Shown piece by piece: positions 24,719 through 32,744 of a stretch of DNA of 64,000 nucleotides. A program made the position numbers and the translations under genes. A model generated the notes under the pieces. It was not told the origin of the DNA. It saw only the letters and a program-made list of their open reading frames with translations, and did not search any database. How positions within the stretch are numbered: the first letter of the stretch is position 1; every line of letters starts with the position of its first letter. Source of the stretch: Nocardioides panzhihuensis (GTDB lineage Bacteria; Actinomycetota; Actinomycetes; Propionibacteriales; Nocardioidaceae); NCBI RefSeq assembly GCF_013408335.1, contig NZ_JACBZR010000001.1, forward strand, positions 1,860,001 to 1,924,000, written 5' to 3'.

Positions 24719-26626
24719 GTGCACCTGAACCGTCTGAAGCTGCGAAACTTCCGATCCTGCGGGGACACAACACTTGACCTCGACCCGTTGCTTTCGGTGC
24801 TGGTCGGCGAGAACGCCTCGGGGAAGAGCGCCATCATCGACGCCATGCGGTTGGTCGCCCCAGCGACCGGGCGCCAGCAGACAGCATGGTTTCGAGCCGA
24901 CCGAGACCTGACTCGGGGGGTCGACATCGGTGAGCCGGTGGAGATCGCGGCTCGCTATTCGGGCCTGACCGTGTCCGAAGAGGCGGTATACATGGCGCAG
25001 CTTGTCGACACCCACGACGACCTCGTCTACCGCACGACGTTCGCGACCGACCCGGCCGTGCCGCGCCGCCAAGTTCAGACGTGGAGCATCGGTGACGCCG
25101 GCGCCGACGATCCTGAGCCAGTAGCACGTAGCCGGATCAGCCACGTCTACCTCCCGCCGCTTCGCGATGCGGTGCGCGACATCGACAGCGGTACCTCGGA
25201 CCTGCTGCACGACGTGGTGCGCATCCTGCTCAGTGATCCCGATAACGGGATCGACGAAGACGGGTTCGTCGCAACCGCCCAGGAAGCCGTAGGCACGATC
25301 GCCAAGCACGAGGTTGCGACCACCACCCGTGACGTCATCCAGGACTACTTCGGGCAGACCACGCCGCCCGATCGAGAACACGACCTTTCGCTCAGCGGGC
25401 GGGACCTTCGGCTCAGGCAGATCGTCAGGATGCTCCGCATCCAGCTTTTCGAATCGGGCACCTCCATCGGGGACATCGCCTCCGCTGGCCTGGGCTACGC
25501 GAACTTGCTGTACGTCGCCATGATCGTGCTCGAGTTGGTCCGCGCCCGCGAGAACGACTTGACGATCCTGCTCGTCGAGGAGCCGGAGGCTCATCTCCAC
25601 CCGCAGCTCCAAGTGGTGTTGCTCGGCTTCCTGCGTGACCAGGCGGAAAAGAGCGGAGTCGACTCCGATGGCCTGCATCCCACTGGCAGGGTCCAGGTTG
25701 TCGTCACCACCCACTCGCCCAACCTCGCTAGCGAGGTTTCGATCAAGAATGTCGTGGTCGTCGCGCGGGAGAAGTGCGAGTCGACATGGCAGACCCAGGC
25801 CATCTCCTTGGCCGGTCTCGGCCTCACGGCGCCAGAGGTACGCAAGATCGATCGCTACCTCAGCGTCACCCGGGCATCCCTGCTGTTCGCCCGGCACGTT
25901 GTCCTCGTCGAAGGAACTGCCGAGATGCTTCTGCTTCCGGTGCTAGCGGCACTCCGGCTAAAGCAGGCGGCGCTGCCTTCTAGCGACGAAGCAGCCGCTC
26001 GACGGCATCTTCGCGGGCTGACGTTCGTGTCGGTGGAGGGGGTTGACTTTGGTCCGTACCTGAAGCTCTTACTCAATGGTTCACGTCAGCGAGTGGACCG
26101 TGTGGTGGTGATAACCGACGGCGACAACGGCCAAGGCGACCGTCGACGGTCTGCGTACGAGGACGCTTTTAAGACCCAGGTAACCGACGGGCGACTGATA
26201 GTATGCGTCGGCGGCACCACGCTGGAGGCTGAGCTGTTCGGTGAACAAGCAAACGAGTCTGTCTTGCGCAATGCCTTCCTCAAGTTGCACTCGAAGTCGG
26301 CCGCGAAGTGGGACCAAGTCAGCGCAGCGGCCGGCTCTACACCTGACGAACGAGCCGCGATCTTCGCCTGCGCGATCACCAAGCCGAAGAAGCCTGCGCC
26401 TCAGGTCGCTACGGGGGACGAGGGCGAGTCCACTGACACCGTCGTCAACACGGTGGCCACGCCGGTAGAGATGCCAACGCTCGACATCTCGAAGGGGGAC
26501 TTTGCGCATCTCGTCGCAGAGGCGATCGAAGCAGACGACAACGGCAGCTTTGTTGTTCCCACATACCTGCAGGCTGCCCTCGAGGCGATCGCGCCGCTGG
26601 CAGAGCAGACGAGTGAGGACGAGTGA
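24719..26626 (+). CDS. gajA: Gabija-type OLD-family nuclease GajA
   Basis: GajA is an ATP-regulated DNA nuclease that defends against phages. The 635-residue protein has an ABC-type ATPase domain: LKLRNFRSCGD, Walker A GENASGKSA (Lys36), the signature region ASAGLGYANLLYVA and Walker B LTILLVEEPEAHLHPQLQ. A C-terminal TOPRIM domain follows: Glu398 in VLVEGTAEMLLLP and the DGD pair Asp467/Asp469 in VVVITDGDNGQGD. Being followed directly by a UvrD-like helicase marks the class 2 OLD/Gabija arrangement. It is slightly longer than the best-known GajA. The GTG start has a GGGGGG site nine bases upstream. Other OLD-helicase pairs exist, so the Gabija name is strong but not certain. Confidence 0.87.
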   Translation: MHLNRLKLRNFRSCGDTTLDLDPLLSVLVGENASGKSAIIDAMRLVAPATGRQQTAWFRADRDLTRGVDIGEPVEIAARYSGLTVSEEAVYMAQLVDTHDDLVYRTTFATDPAVPRRQVQTWSIGDAGADDPEPVARSRISHVYLPPLRDAVRDIDSGTSDLLHDVVRILLSDPDNGIDEDGFVATAQEAVGTIAKHEVATTTRDVIQDYFGQTTPPDREHDLSLSGRDLRLRQIVRMLRIQLFESGTSIGDIASAGLGYANLLYVAMIVLELVRARENDLTILLVEEPEAHLHPQLQVVLLGFLRDQAEKSGVDSDGLHPTGRVQVVVTTHSPNLASEVSIKNVVVVAREKCESTWQTQAISLAGLGLTAPEVRKIDRYLSVTRASLLFARHVVLVEGTAEMLLLPVLAALRLKQAALPSSDEAAARRHLRGLTFVSVEGVDFGPYLKLLLNGSRQRVDRVVVITDGDNGQGDRRRSAYEDAFKTQVTDGRLIVCVGGTTLEAELFGEQANESVLRNAFLKLHSKSAAKWDQVSAAAGSTPDERAAIFACAITKPKKPAPQVATGDEGESTDTVVNTVATPVEMPTLDISKGDFAHLVAEAIEADDNGSFVVPTYLQAALEAIAPLAEQTSEDE

Positions 26627-28383
26627 ACGCTGCGCTGAGCGCTGAGCAGGCGGCGGTCCTTGAGCAGACCGTTCGACATGTCGAGGCCGGCCCCGGCTCC
26701 GGGAAGACCCGCGCTGTGGTCGCCCGATTCCAGCAGCAAGCCGAGGCTCGACCAGGCGTTGCGCTGCTCTCCTTCACCAACGCAGCTGTCGACGTGGCGC
26801 GGGAGCGGTCGAAAGGCAGTCCACATCTGCTGCGCACGCCCAATTTCGTGGGTACCTTCGATGCCTTCTTCAACCGATATGTCGTTACGCCCAGCGTACG
26901 GCGCGCCACTGGGGTCACTCCTCAGTACCTCGCGTCTTGGGACGACCTCCCGACCGAGCTCTCAAGGGTTCGTCCCACGAACGGAGGTCTGGGTATCCGA
27001 CTCTCCCGCTGGACGCGATCCGGGGACGGGTCGATCGCCCTCGACGTGAGGCGGCTCGGCTACGACGAGCGTCGTGCCTGGGACCAAGTCTCACCGTGGA
27101 CGCAGCGGGACATTACCGAGAGAGGACGGAGCCTTATCAAGAGTCTGCTGGCGAGGCACGTATACAGCGCCGAGGAATCCCGGCGAGTTGCGTTGAAGTT
27201 GCTAGATACACCCGGGTCAATCCTACGAAACCGCCTCGTGACGCGATTCAACGAAGTCATTGTCGATGAGTTCCAAGACTGCGACATCGTAGAGCACAGC
27301 ATCCTGCGACACCTCCAGCAGGCCGGAACCCATGTGGTGACCGTCGCAGACCCCGATCAGGCAATCTACGAGTTCCGTCAGGTCGGCCCGTCGAACCTCT
27401 ACGATCAATACCTCGCAGGTTTGGAAGACCACGAGGTGGTCACGCTCACGACCTGTTATCGGTCGAGGCCGGCGATCTGCGCTGCGGTGACGAGCTTGCG
27501 AAGCACGCCGAAAGCCATCGAATCGAGTGATCCTCGTGACATGTCGTTCCCGGCCATACATGTAGTCGTCGGACGCGGTCAGGCCGCAGAGATTGCGGCA
27601 CGGGGTGTCCTGAATGACTCTGGCGTCGATCCCGTCGCCTGCCGGGTCATCGCCCATCGCCGCGCAGATGCCCAGAGCCTTGGTCCCGGGACAACGGAAC
27701 TCCCGGCCACGGCGACAGTACTAGGCAGCATCCTGGCTGCAGCAGCGCAGTTCCTTCGGGCTACGGACACCAAGCACCGCCTGCAAGCGATAGGGCGTAT
27801 CGAGCAGCACATGCTGGACCAGCTGGATTGGGGGGCCGACGGACAGCCAACGGATAAGAGCGAGCGCGTCGAATTGCTCGGCATCACCGTTGACCGCCTC
27901 CGGATCCTGGCGAAGATGGTTATCGGGGTAGCGCGAGATGCAGTCGACGCGAAAGCGTTCTGCACTACGGTCCAAGATCTGGTTCGCCGGTTCGCGGAGG
28001 CGACCAGTCTGGACGTGGTCAGCAACCTCAACAAGGTCCTCGCGAAACCCACAGCCAAAATATGGGAGCCGTGGGCCGCGTTTCGATCCGAGATACATTA
28101 CGGGACGACGCCGGGACTTCGTGCATCCCACGTGCATGCCGTCAAGGGCTCCGAGTTCGAAGCCGTCATCTACGTCCTTCCGCCCCGAGCGAATGCAGGC
28201 GAACCGTACGTTCTCGACGATTGGATGTCGGATGAGAACAGCGAGGCGCGCCGCGTTATCTACGTCGGAATCAGCAGGGCGCGAAAGCTCTTGATCTTGG
28301 TGGTGCCCAAGGCGAGGCTGAAGCTACTCAAACAGCTCCTTGAGCGCGACGATATTCCCTACTTGCTCACAGACGCGACCTGA
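26623..28383 (+). CDS. gajB: Gabija-type UvrD-like helicase GajB
   Basis: This 586-residue superfamily 1 helicase works with GajA. Motifs in order: Walker A VEAGPGSGKTRAV (Lys28), Ia-like LLSFTNAAVDVARER, Walker B VIVDEFQDCD, III/IV-like ADPDQAIYEFR, TCYRSRPAI, VHAVKGSEFEAVIYVLP and the motif VI equivalent RRVIYVGISRARKLLIL. The start GTG overlaps the gajA stop (GTGA), so the two are translationally coupled. It is longer than typical GajB by about 90 residues, with the extra length probably in the middle (residues 330-460). Nothing looks broken. Confidence 0.87.
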   Translation: MNAALSAEQAAVLEQTVRHVEAGPGSGKTRAVVARFQQQAEARPGVALLSFTNAAVDVARERSKGSPHLLRTPNFVGTFDAFFNRYVVTPSVRRATGVTPQYLASWDDLPTELSRVRPTNGGLGIRLSRWTRSGDGSIALDVRRLGYDERRAWDQVSPWTQRDITERGRSLIKSLLARHVYSAEESRRVALKLLDTPGSILRNRLVTRFNEVIVDEFQDCDIVEHSILRHLQQAGTHVVTVADPDQAIYEFRQVGPSNLYDQYLAGLEDHEVVTLTTCYRSRPAICAAVTSLRSTPKAIESSDPRDMSFPAIHVVVGRGQAAEIAARGVLNDSGVDPVACRVIAHRRADAQSLGPGTTELPATATVLGSILAAAAQFLRATDTKHRLQAIGRIEQHMLDQLDWGADGQPTDKSERVELLGITVDRLRILAKMVIGVARDAVDAKAFCTTVQDLVRRFAEATSLDVVSNLNKVLAKPTAKIWEPWAAFRSEIHYGTTPGLRASHVHAVKGSEFEAVIYVLPPRANAGEPYVLDDWMSDENSEARRVIYVGISRARKLLILVVPKARLKLLKQLLERDDIPYLLTDAT

Positions 28384-28896
28384 GCCCAGAGCACCGCTCT
28401 CCGCCTGCTGCGCGCGACCAGACGGACGTCCCCTGTGGCGCCTTGCCGGGATACCCACCCGGTGGCGCTCGCGGCGGCGGCCTTAGGGGATCTGGGCTGA
28501 GTGGCCGAACCCTCGCTCACGGCGGCCCTGTCGGCGCCAATGTGGGGTCATGTCCACGCCAGAACGGTCAAGCCCCGCGACTTGCTAAGGAACGTTGATC
28601 CATCGACTCGGCTTCCAACGGCAGGGGCTTGCCTCGACTTTGGGCACCGGATGGCGTGGATCGGAGGATCCCGGGGGTCGGGCTTGGCGTGAAGGTGGGT
28701 CCAACTGGCCGCGGGCGGAGTTCTGCCCGACCGACTCCTCCGGCGGTCACAGCGTTCGTGATGGTTCGGATACGCTGGTTGGGACAGTTCAACAGCGGAT
28801 CCGTGCCAGCCGATGTGCCCGAACGGTGCCCGGACAGGCTGAAATGAAGAGTGGCCCCGCCTGAGTTTCCTCAGGTCAGGGCCACAATTCTCTGCG
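28384..28896 (+). other. Non-coding stretch between gajB and tRNA-Leu (probable island edge)
   Basis: No gene could be supported in these 513 bases on either strand; the short frames present have no recognisable motifs. The only clear structure is the hairpin at 28851-28885 beside the tRNA. If a mobile island was inserted at the tRNA 3' end, one attachment site would lie at or near 28897, but no second copy of the tRNA end is in view and no integrase gene is present here. Confidence 0.45.
28851..28885 (-). terminator. Intrinsic terminator of tRNA-Leu
   Basis: The stem GTGGCCC/GGGCCAC (28851-28857 with 28879-28885) encloses an inner stem CCTGA/TCAGG. Read on the minus strand it is followed by a T-rich run, TCTTCATTTC. 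It begins 12 bases after the tRNA 3' end. Confidence 0.75.
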
Positions 28897-28982
28897 TGCG
28901 CGAGGGGGGACTTGAACCCCCACCCACTAGTACGTGGACTAGCACCTCAAGCTAGCGCGTCTGCCTATTCCGCCACCCGCGC
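28897..28982 (-). tRNA. tRNA-Leu (GAG anticodon)
   Basis: This 86-nt class II tRNA starts with GCGCGGGTGGCGGAAT on the minus strand. The acceptor stem pairs GCGCGGG with CTCGCGC (one G-U). The anticodon loop is TTGAGGT between CTAGC and GCTAG stems, so the anticodon is GAG (28946-28948), reading CUC/CUU. A long variable arm precedes the T arm GGGGG-TTCAAGT-CCCCC. The CCA end is not encoded. Its 3' end faces the presumed genomic island on the left. Confidence 0.95.
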
Positions 28983-29178
28983 GCAACAGGAAGAACATTA
29001 TCAGGAGGGGGCGTTGGTGCCGAATCGGGGTAGTTCTCCGCGCAGGGCGCTGCATCAGAGCGAGATGACCCATCCGTGAGCGCGGGAGCGTCCGCTATGA
29101 GGTAGACCCAGGTGGAGGCGTGGGGCACGCTGGATACGGCGAGGGAGACGAGCCCTCGAAACTTGTGGAGGTGGGTCT

Positions 29179-29472
29179 GTGCTCTCTCTGATGGTGATGA
29201 TCGGGTTCCTCGCAATCGTCGTGGCACTCGGGGCCGTCGCAGTGCTCGCGGTGCGCAGTGGTCACGGTGACCATGCGACGGATCGAGACGGCGACGGGGT
29301 GCCTTATGACGACGTCGACGCGGTCGGGCGGACCAAGGCTGAGGAGGAACGAGCGCGGGCTGGAGGTCTGGACTCGCTCGGTGATGCGGGTGGACCGAGT
29401 CCGAGCACGGCTGAGGTCCAAGCGGCTCGTCGGCTCGACGAGGAGACGCGTCGGCGCCGCGACCGCTGGTAG
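29179..29472 (+). CDS. Small single-pass membrane protein, function unknown
   Basis: This 97-residue protein has an N-terminal helix (MVMIGFLAIVVALGAVAVLAV) followed by an Asp/Gly-rich stretch (HATDRDGDGVPYDDVDAVG) and a charged tail with many Glu and Arg. The DRDGDGVPYDD part resembles calcium-binding or thrombospondin-like acidic repeats but is too short to assign. The GTG start follows GGAGGTGGGTCT. It stands alone between the tRNA and the convergent GDPD gene. Confidence 0.6.
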   Translation: MLSLMVMIGFLAIVVALGAVAVLAVRSGHGDHATDRDGDGVPYDDVDAVGRTKAEEERARAGGLDSLGDAGGPSPSTAEVQAARRLDEETRRRRDRW

Positions 29473-29501
29473 CGCTGAGCCTGTGGTCGACCAGCTCAGG
29501 A

Positions 29502-30269
29502 TCAGGCCGGCAAGAGCGCCCGAGCCGGGTGGTTGCTGGTGACCATCCAGACGCGCTTGTCGTAGACGAAACGGCGCAGGCGGCCGGGGTCGTCGACGGT
29601 CCAGACGAGGACCTTGATGTCGCGGCGATGGGCCCAGCGCAGCAGCCAGACGTCGGCGAGGCGATGCTCGACGACGACCAGGTTGGAGCGGCAGCGGCGG
29701 ATGCGGCCTTCGGGGAAGAACTCCGACAGCTTCAGCCCGAGCAGCTTGAAGGGGTGGTGGCGGAAGTCGACGCCGCCGAGGGAGAGGCCGACGAGGGTCG
29801 AGGGGGAGCGGAGGTCGGCCCAGTCGCGCAGCACGCGTACGGACTCGTCGACCATCGTGGTCACGATGAAGCTCTCGTTCATCACCTCGAGCGCGATCTC
29901 GGCGGCGTCGACCTCGTGCGGGAGCCCGAGGTGGTTGGCCGGGGAGGCGAACTTGAGGTCGATGTGGGCGTACTTGCCGTGAGCGGCGAGCAGCTCGAGG
30001 GCCTCCCGGTAGCGCACCAGACGGAACGGCGCGAGCCGCGAGAGCGCTGCGTACGTCCTCTCCTTGATCTTGACCTTGCGGCCGATGCGGTCGCGGACGT
30101 GGCTGTCGTGGTGGAGGACGAGCTCGCCGTCGCGGGTGCGGTGCACGTCGAACTCGACGTAGTCGACCTCCATCCGGACCGCCTCGAGCAGCGACTCCCA
30201 GGAGTTGTCGCGGTGCCCCGACTGCCGCGCCGCGGCGCGGTGAGCGGAGAGGAGGGCCCGCGTCTGCAT
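29502..30269 (-). CDS. Glycerophosphodiester phosphodiesterase-family protein
   Basis: This TIM-barrel enzyme of about 255 residues probably hydrolyses glycerophosphodiesters from lipid turnover. Motifs: SAHRAAARQSGHRDNSWESLLEAV at the N terminus (equivalent to the HRG...PENT motif, with DN in place of EN), YVEFDVHRTRDGELVLHHDSHV with the metal-binding Glu/Asp and catalytic His, YAHIDLKF, and KVLVWTVDDPGRLRRFVYDKRVWMVTSNHP at the end. No signal peptide is seen, so it should be cytosolic. The ATG at 30269 is used; a GTG 18 bases upstream is possible. Confidence 0.85.
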   Translation of the reverse strand: MQTRALLSAHRAAARQSGHRDNSWESLLEAVRMEVDYVEFDVHRTRDGELVLHHDSHVRDRIGRKVKIKERTYAALSRLAPFRLVRYREALELLAAHGKYAHIDLKFASPANHLGLPHEVDAAEIALEVMNESFIVTTMVDESVRVLRDWADLRSPSTLVGLSLGGVDFRHHPFKLLGLKLSEFFPEGRIRRCRSNLVVVEHRLADVWLLRWAHRRDIKVLVWTVDDPGRLRRFVYDKRVWMVTSNHPARALLPA

Positions 30270-30360
30270 GCGTCCATGGAAACCCACCCGTTCGACCGCA
30301 TCTAAATCCTCAGGTTGCGCTCAGGTGGACTTCAGGGGGCGGGTTGTCGCGGCAGGTCGA

Positions 30361-30366
30361 TACGGT
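30361..30366 (+). promoter_or_regulatory. -10 box of the M20 peptidase gene (leaderless)
   Basis: TACGGT lies six bases before the ATG at 30373, and no ribosome site is visible, which fits transcription starting at or next to the start codon. Confidence 0.55.
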
Positions 30367-30372
30367 GGCTGC

Positions 30373-31665
30373 ATGACCAGCGCCGAGACCGAGGTCGTCG
30401 ACCTCTGCCGTGACCTGATCCGCATCGACACGAGCAACTACGGCAACGACCCGGGGCCGGGGGAGCGGAAGGCGGCCGAGTACGTCGCGGCACAGCTCGA
30501 CGAGGTCGGGATCTCCTCCGAGATCTACGAGTCCGAGCACGGGCGGGCCTCGGTCGTCGCGCAGTGGGGCGGCTCGTCCGGTGACGGGCTGCTGCTTCAC
30601 GGTCACCTCGACGTCGTTCCCGCCGCTGCCGAGGACTGGCAGGTCGACCCGTTCTCCGGCGAGATCGAGGGTGGGTACGTCTGGGGGCGGGGCGCGGTCG
30701 ACATGAAGGACTTCGACGCGATGCTGCTCGCGGTCGTCCGGGACCGCCAGCGGACGGGCAGGATCCCCGAGCGCCCGATCACGCTCGCCTTCACCGCCGA
30801 CGAGGAGGCCGGCGGGATGAAGGGCGCCCACGTGCTCGTCGAGGACCACCCCGACCTGCTCGCCCACTGCACCGAGGCGGTCGGCGAGGTCGGCGGCTTC
30901 TCGACGACCGTGAGGGGGCGTCGCCTCTATCTGATCGAGGCCGCCGAGAAGGGCATGGCCTGGATGAAGCTGACCGCGCGCGGCACCGCCGGGCACGGCT
31001 CGATGATCAACCGGGACAACCCGATCACCAGGCTGTCCGGCGCGATCGCCCGCATCGGCGCCCACGAGTGGCCGGTGCAGCTGACCCCGACGATGCAGAC
31101 GCTGCTCGCTGCGGTCGGTGAGATCGCGGGGGAGGAGCCCACCCCGGAGAACGCCGAGCGGCTCGTCGAGGAGTTCGGCCCCGCCGCGCGGATGATCGGC
31201 GCCACGCTGCGCAACGTCACCAACCCGACCATGACCAGCGCCGGCTACAAGGTCAACGTCATCCCCACCGAGGCCACCGCCCACGTCGACGGCCGCTTCC
31301 TGCCCGGCTTCGAGGACGACTTCTTCGAGACCCTGAGCAAGCTGTGCGGCGAGGGGATCGACATCGAGTTCGAGCAGAACCAGATGCCGTGGGAGACGCC
31401 CTACGACGGCGCCATCGTCGCCGCCATGGAGCGCTCGCTCATCGCCGAGGACCCCGACGCCCTGGTCGCGCCCTACCTGATGTCGGCCGGCACCGACGCC
31501 AAGCACTTCAAGCGGCTCGGGATGAGGACGTACGGCTTCGCGCCCTTGCGGCTGCCCGAGGAGCTCGACTTCACCGCTCTCTTCCACGGCGTCGACGAGC
31601 GGGTGCCGGTCGACGCGCTCCAGTTCGGCGCGCGGGTGATGGACCGCTTCCTGGACGACGTCTAA
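30373..31665 (+). CDS. M20-family peptidase/deacylase
   Basis: This 430-residue zinc hydrolase is in the ArgE/DapE/CPG2 family. Metal and catalytic motifs: LLLHGHLDVVP (His ligand and Asp), GRGAVDMKDFDAML (bridging Asp), FTADEEAGGMKGAHVL (catalytic base Glu and Glu ligand), and the C-terminal AGTDAKHFKRLG with the final His ligand. A dimerisation domain sits in the middle (TARGTAGHGSM). The substrate cannot be told; actinobacterial proteins like this are often annotated as dipeptidase or acetylornithine deacetylase-like. Start by ATG at 30373, probably leaderless. Confidence 0.9.
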   Translation: MTSAETEVVDLCRDLIRIDTSNYGNDPGPGERKAAEYVAAQLDEVGISSEIYESEHGRASVVAQWGGSSGDGLLLHGHLDVVPAAAEDWQVDPFSGEIEGGYVWGRGAVDMKDFDAMLLAVVRDRQRTGRIPERPITLAFTADEEAGGMKGAHVLVEDHPDLLAHCTEAVGEVGGFSTTVRGRRLYLIEAAEKGMAWMKLTARGTAGHGSMINRDNPITRLSGAIARIGAHEWPVQLTPTMQTLLAAVGEIAGEEPTPENAERLVEEFGPAARMIGATLRNVTNPTMTSAGYKVNVIPTEATAHVDGRFLPGFEDDFFETLSKLCGEGIDIEFEQNQMPWETPYDGAIVAAMERSLIAEDPDALVAPYLMSAGTDAKHFKRLGMRTYGFAPLRLPEELDFTALFHGVDERVPVDALQFGARVMDRFLDDV

Positions 31666-31670
31666 CCCGC

Positions 31671-31848
31671 CACCGAGAAGTCGATTTCTGACGCCGAGAG
31701 GTCAGTTGCTGACGCCGAGGAGTCGATTTCTGGCAGGGCGTCTCCAGAAACCGACGCCTCGCTGTCAGAAACCGACGCCTCGCTGTCAGAAACCGACGCC
31801 TCGCCGTCAGAAACTGACGCCTCGGCGTCAGATTCTGACTTCTCGGTG
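31671..31848. repeat. 21-bp repeat array arranged as an inverted block between convergent genes
   Basis: Three 21-bp units in one orientation (31671-31691, 31692-31712, 31713-31733), a 10-bp spacer, then five units in the opposite orientation (31744-31764, 31765-31785, 31786-31806, 31807-31827, 31828-31848). The right-hand unit is TCAGAAACCGACGCCTCGCT plus G, with small changes; the left units are its reverse complement. The block can fold into large hairpins and fills the gap between the convergent M20 and phosphatase genes, so it may end transcription from both sides. Confidence 0.85.
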
Positions 31849-31851
31849 GGG

Positions 31852-32409
31852 TTAGGGGGGGAGGACTACTTCGGCGTTGAACGTCTCTACTACCGGCTCG
31901 CCGGCTAGGTTGGGGCCGATGCTGGTCAGGGTCGCGTTGCCGATCGGACCGATCCGCATCCACGTCGCGGGTGGGGCGTTGAGGACCTGGCGTACGAACC
32001 AGGCGATCACGAACGCGTGGGTGACCAGCACGATCTCCTCGTCATGGTGCTCGAACCAGAGCCGGTGCCAGGCCTCGGTGAGCTCGGCACCGTCGAGGTC
32101 GCGCTCGGTGGCGGGCACGTCCTCGAACCACTCCCAGCGGTGGGTCGGGTAGTCGCCGCGCCGCTCCGCCGATGGCACCGGGGTACGGTCGACGAGGAGG
32201 TCAGAGGGCGTCGCGCCCGCGCCGAGGTTCTCGGTGAGGATGCAGGCGGTCTCGGACGTACGCCGGCTCGGGCCGTGCAGGACCTGGCGGATCGGCCGGA
32301 AGGCCAGCCGGTTGGCGACGGCCTCGACCTGGCGGCGGCCGTGATCGGAGAGGCCCGGATCGGCCTGGTCCTCACCGGCGGCTTCACCGTGACGTACGAG
32401 ATGGATCAC
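31852..32409 (-). CDS. Histidine phosphatase superfamily protein
   Basis: This 185-residue protein is in the phosphoglycerate-mutase-like branch: IHLVRHGEAAGEDQADPGLSDHGRRQ carries the catalytic RHG histidine, GPSRRTSETA the second Arg, and EEIVLVTHAFVIAWFVRQVL the second catalytic His. The substrate is unknown. The GTG start at 32409 is preceded by a TAGGGT box six bases away, a leaderless pattern. Confidence 0.87.
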   Translation of the reverse strand: MIHLVRHGEAAGEDQADPGLSDHGRRQVEAVANRLAFRPIRQVLHGPSRRTSETACILTENLGAGATPSDLLVDRTPVPSAERRGDYPTHRWEWFEDVPATERDLDGAELTEAWHRLWFEHHDEEIVLVTHAFVIAWFVRQVLNAPPATWMRIGPIGNATLTSIGPNLAGEPVVETFNAEVVLPP

Positions 32410-32415
32410 GCTTGG

Positions 32416-32421
32416 ACCCTA
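32416..32421 (-). promoter_or_regulatory. -10 box of the histidine phosphatase gene
   Basis: TAGGGT on the minus strand ends six bases before the GTG start at 32409. Confidence 0.55.
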
Positions 32422-32454
32422 ATCTCTCGAACGGCGAGGGTCGCGAAGACGCGC

Positions 32455-32673
32455 TCAGACCGTGAGCCGCTGCCGGATGATCTTGCGGCGCAGCGTCACC
32501 CGTCGGGTGCCGTCGGCCGTGATCCGCACCCGGTCGAGCTCCCAGCCACCGTGCTCGGCGCGTTCGACGAGAAGCTTCGTCACGATGTTGCGGGAGAACT
32601 CCCGCGAGAAGATCACCTTGTCGTACTCCCACACCACTCCTGGGCGGGGCGGGCGGCGTTCGGCTCGAGCCAA
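32455..32673 (-). CDS. DUF5703-family small protein
   Basis: This 72-residue protein has the core WEYDKVIFSREFSRNIVTKL followed by LVERAEHGGWELDRVRI and a basic end RRVTLRRKIIRQ. This is the small actinobacterial DUF5703 family, strongly conserved and of unknown function. It lies alone between a histidine phosphatase and an aldo/keto reductase gene, all on the minus strand. Confidence 0.85.
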   Translation of the reverse strand: MARAERRPPRPGVVWEYDKVIFSREFSRNIVTKLLVERAEHGGWELDRVRITADGTRRVTLRRKIIRQRLTV

Positions 32674-32744
32674 GGCAGCACTCCTTCTGATGGACTACTC
32701 AGGAGAACCAGTGTGCCGGATCCGATGTTCCCGCGGGAGAGGTT

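Noticed and set aside
28501-28864. Short plus-strand frames between gajB and the tRNA
   Set aside because: Several overlapping frames in all phases, no ribosome sites and no recognisable motifs; probably non-coding.
31671-31848. CRISPR-like array
   Set aside because: The units abut without unique spacers and occur in both orientations, and no cas genes are near.
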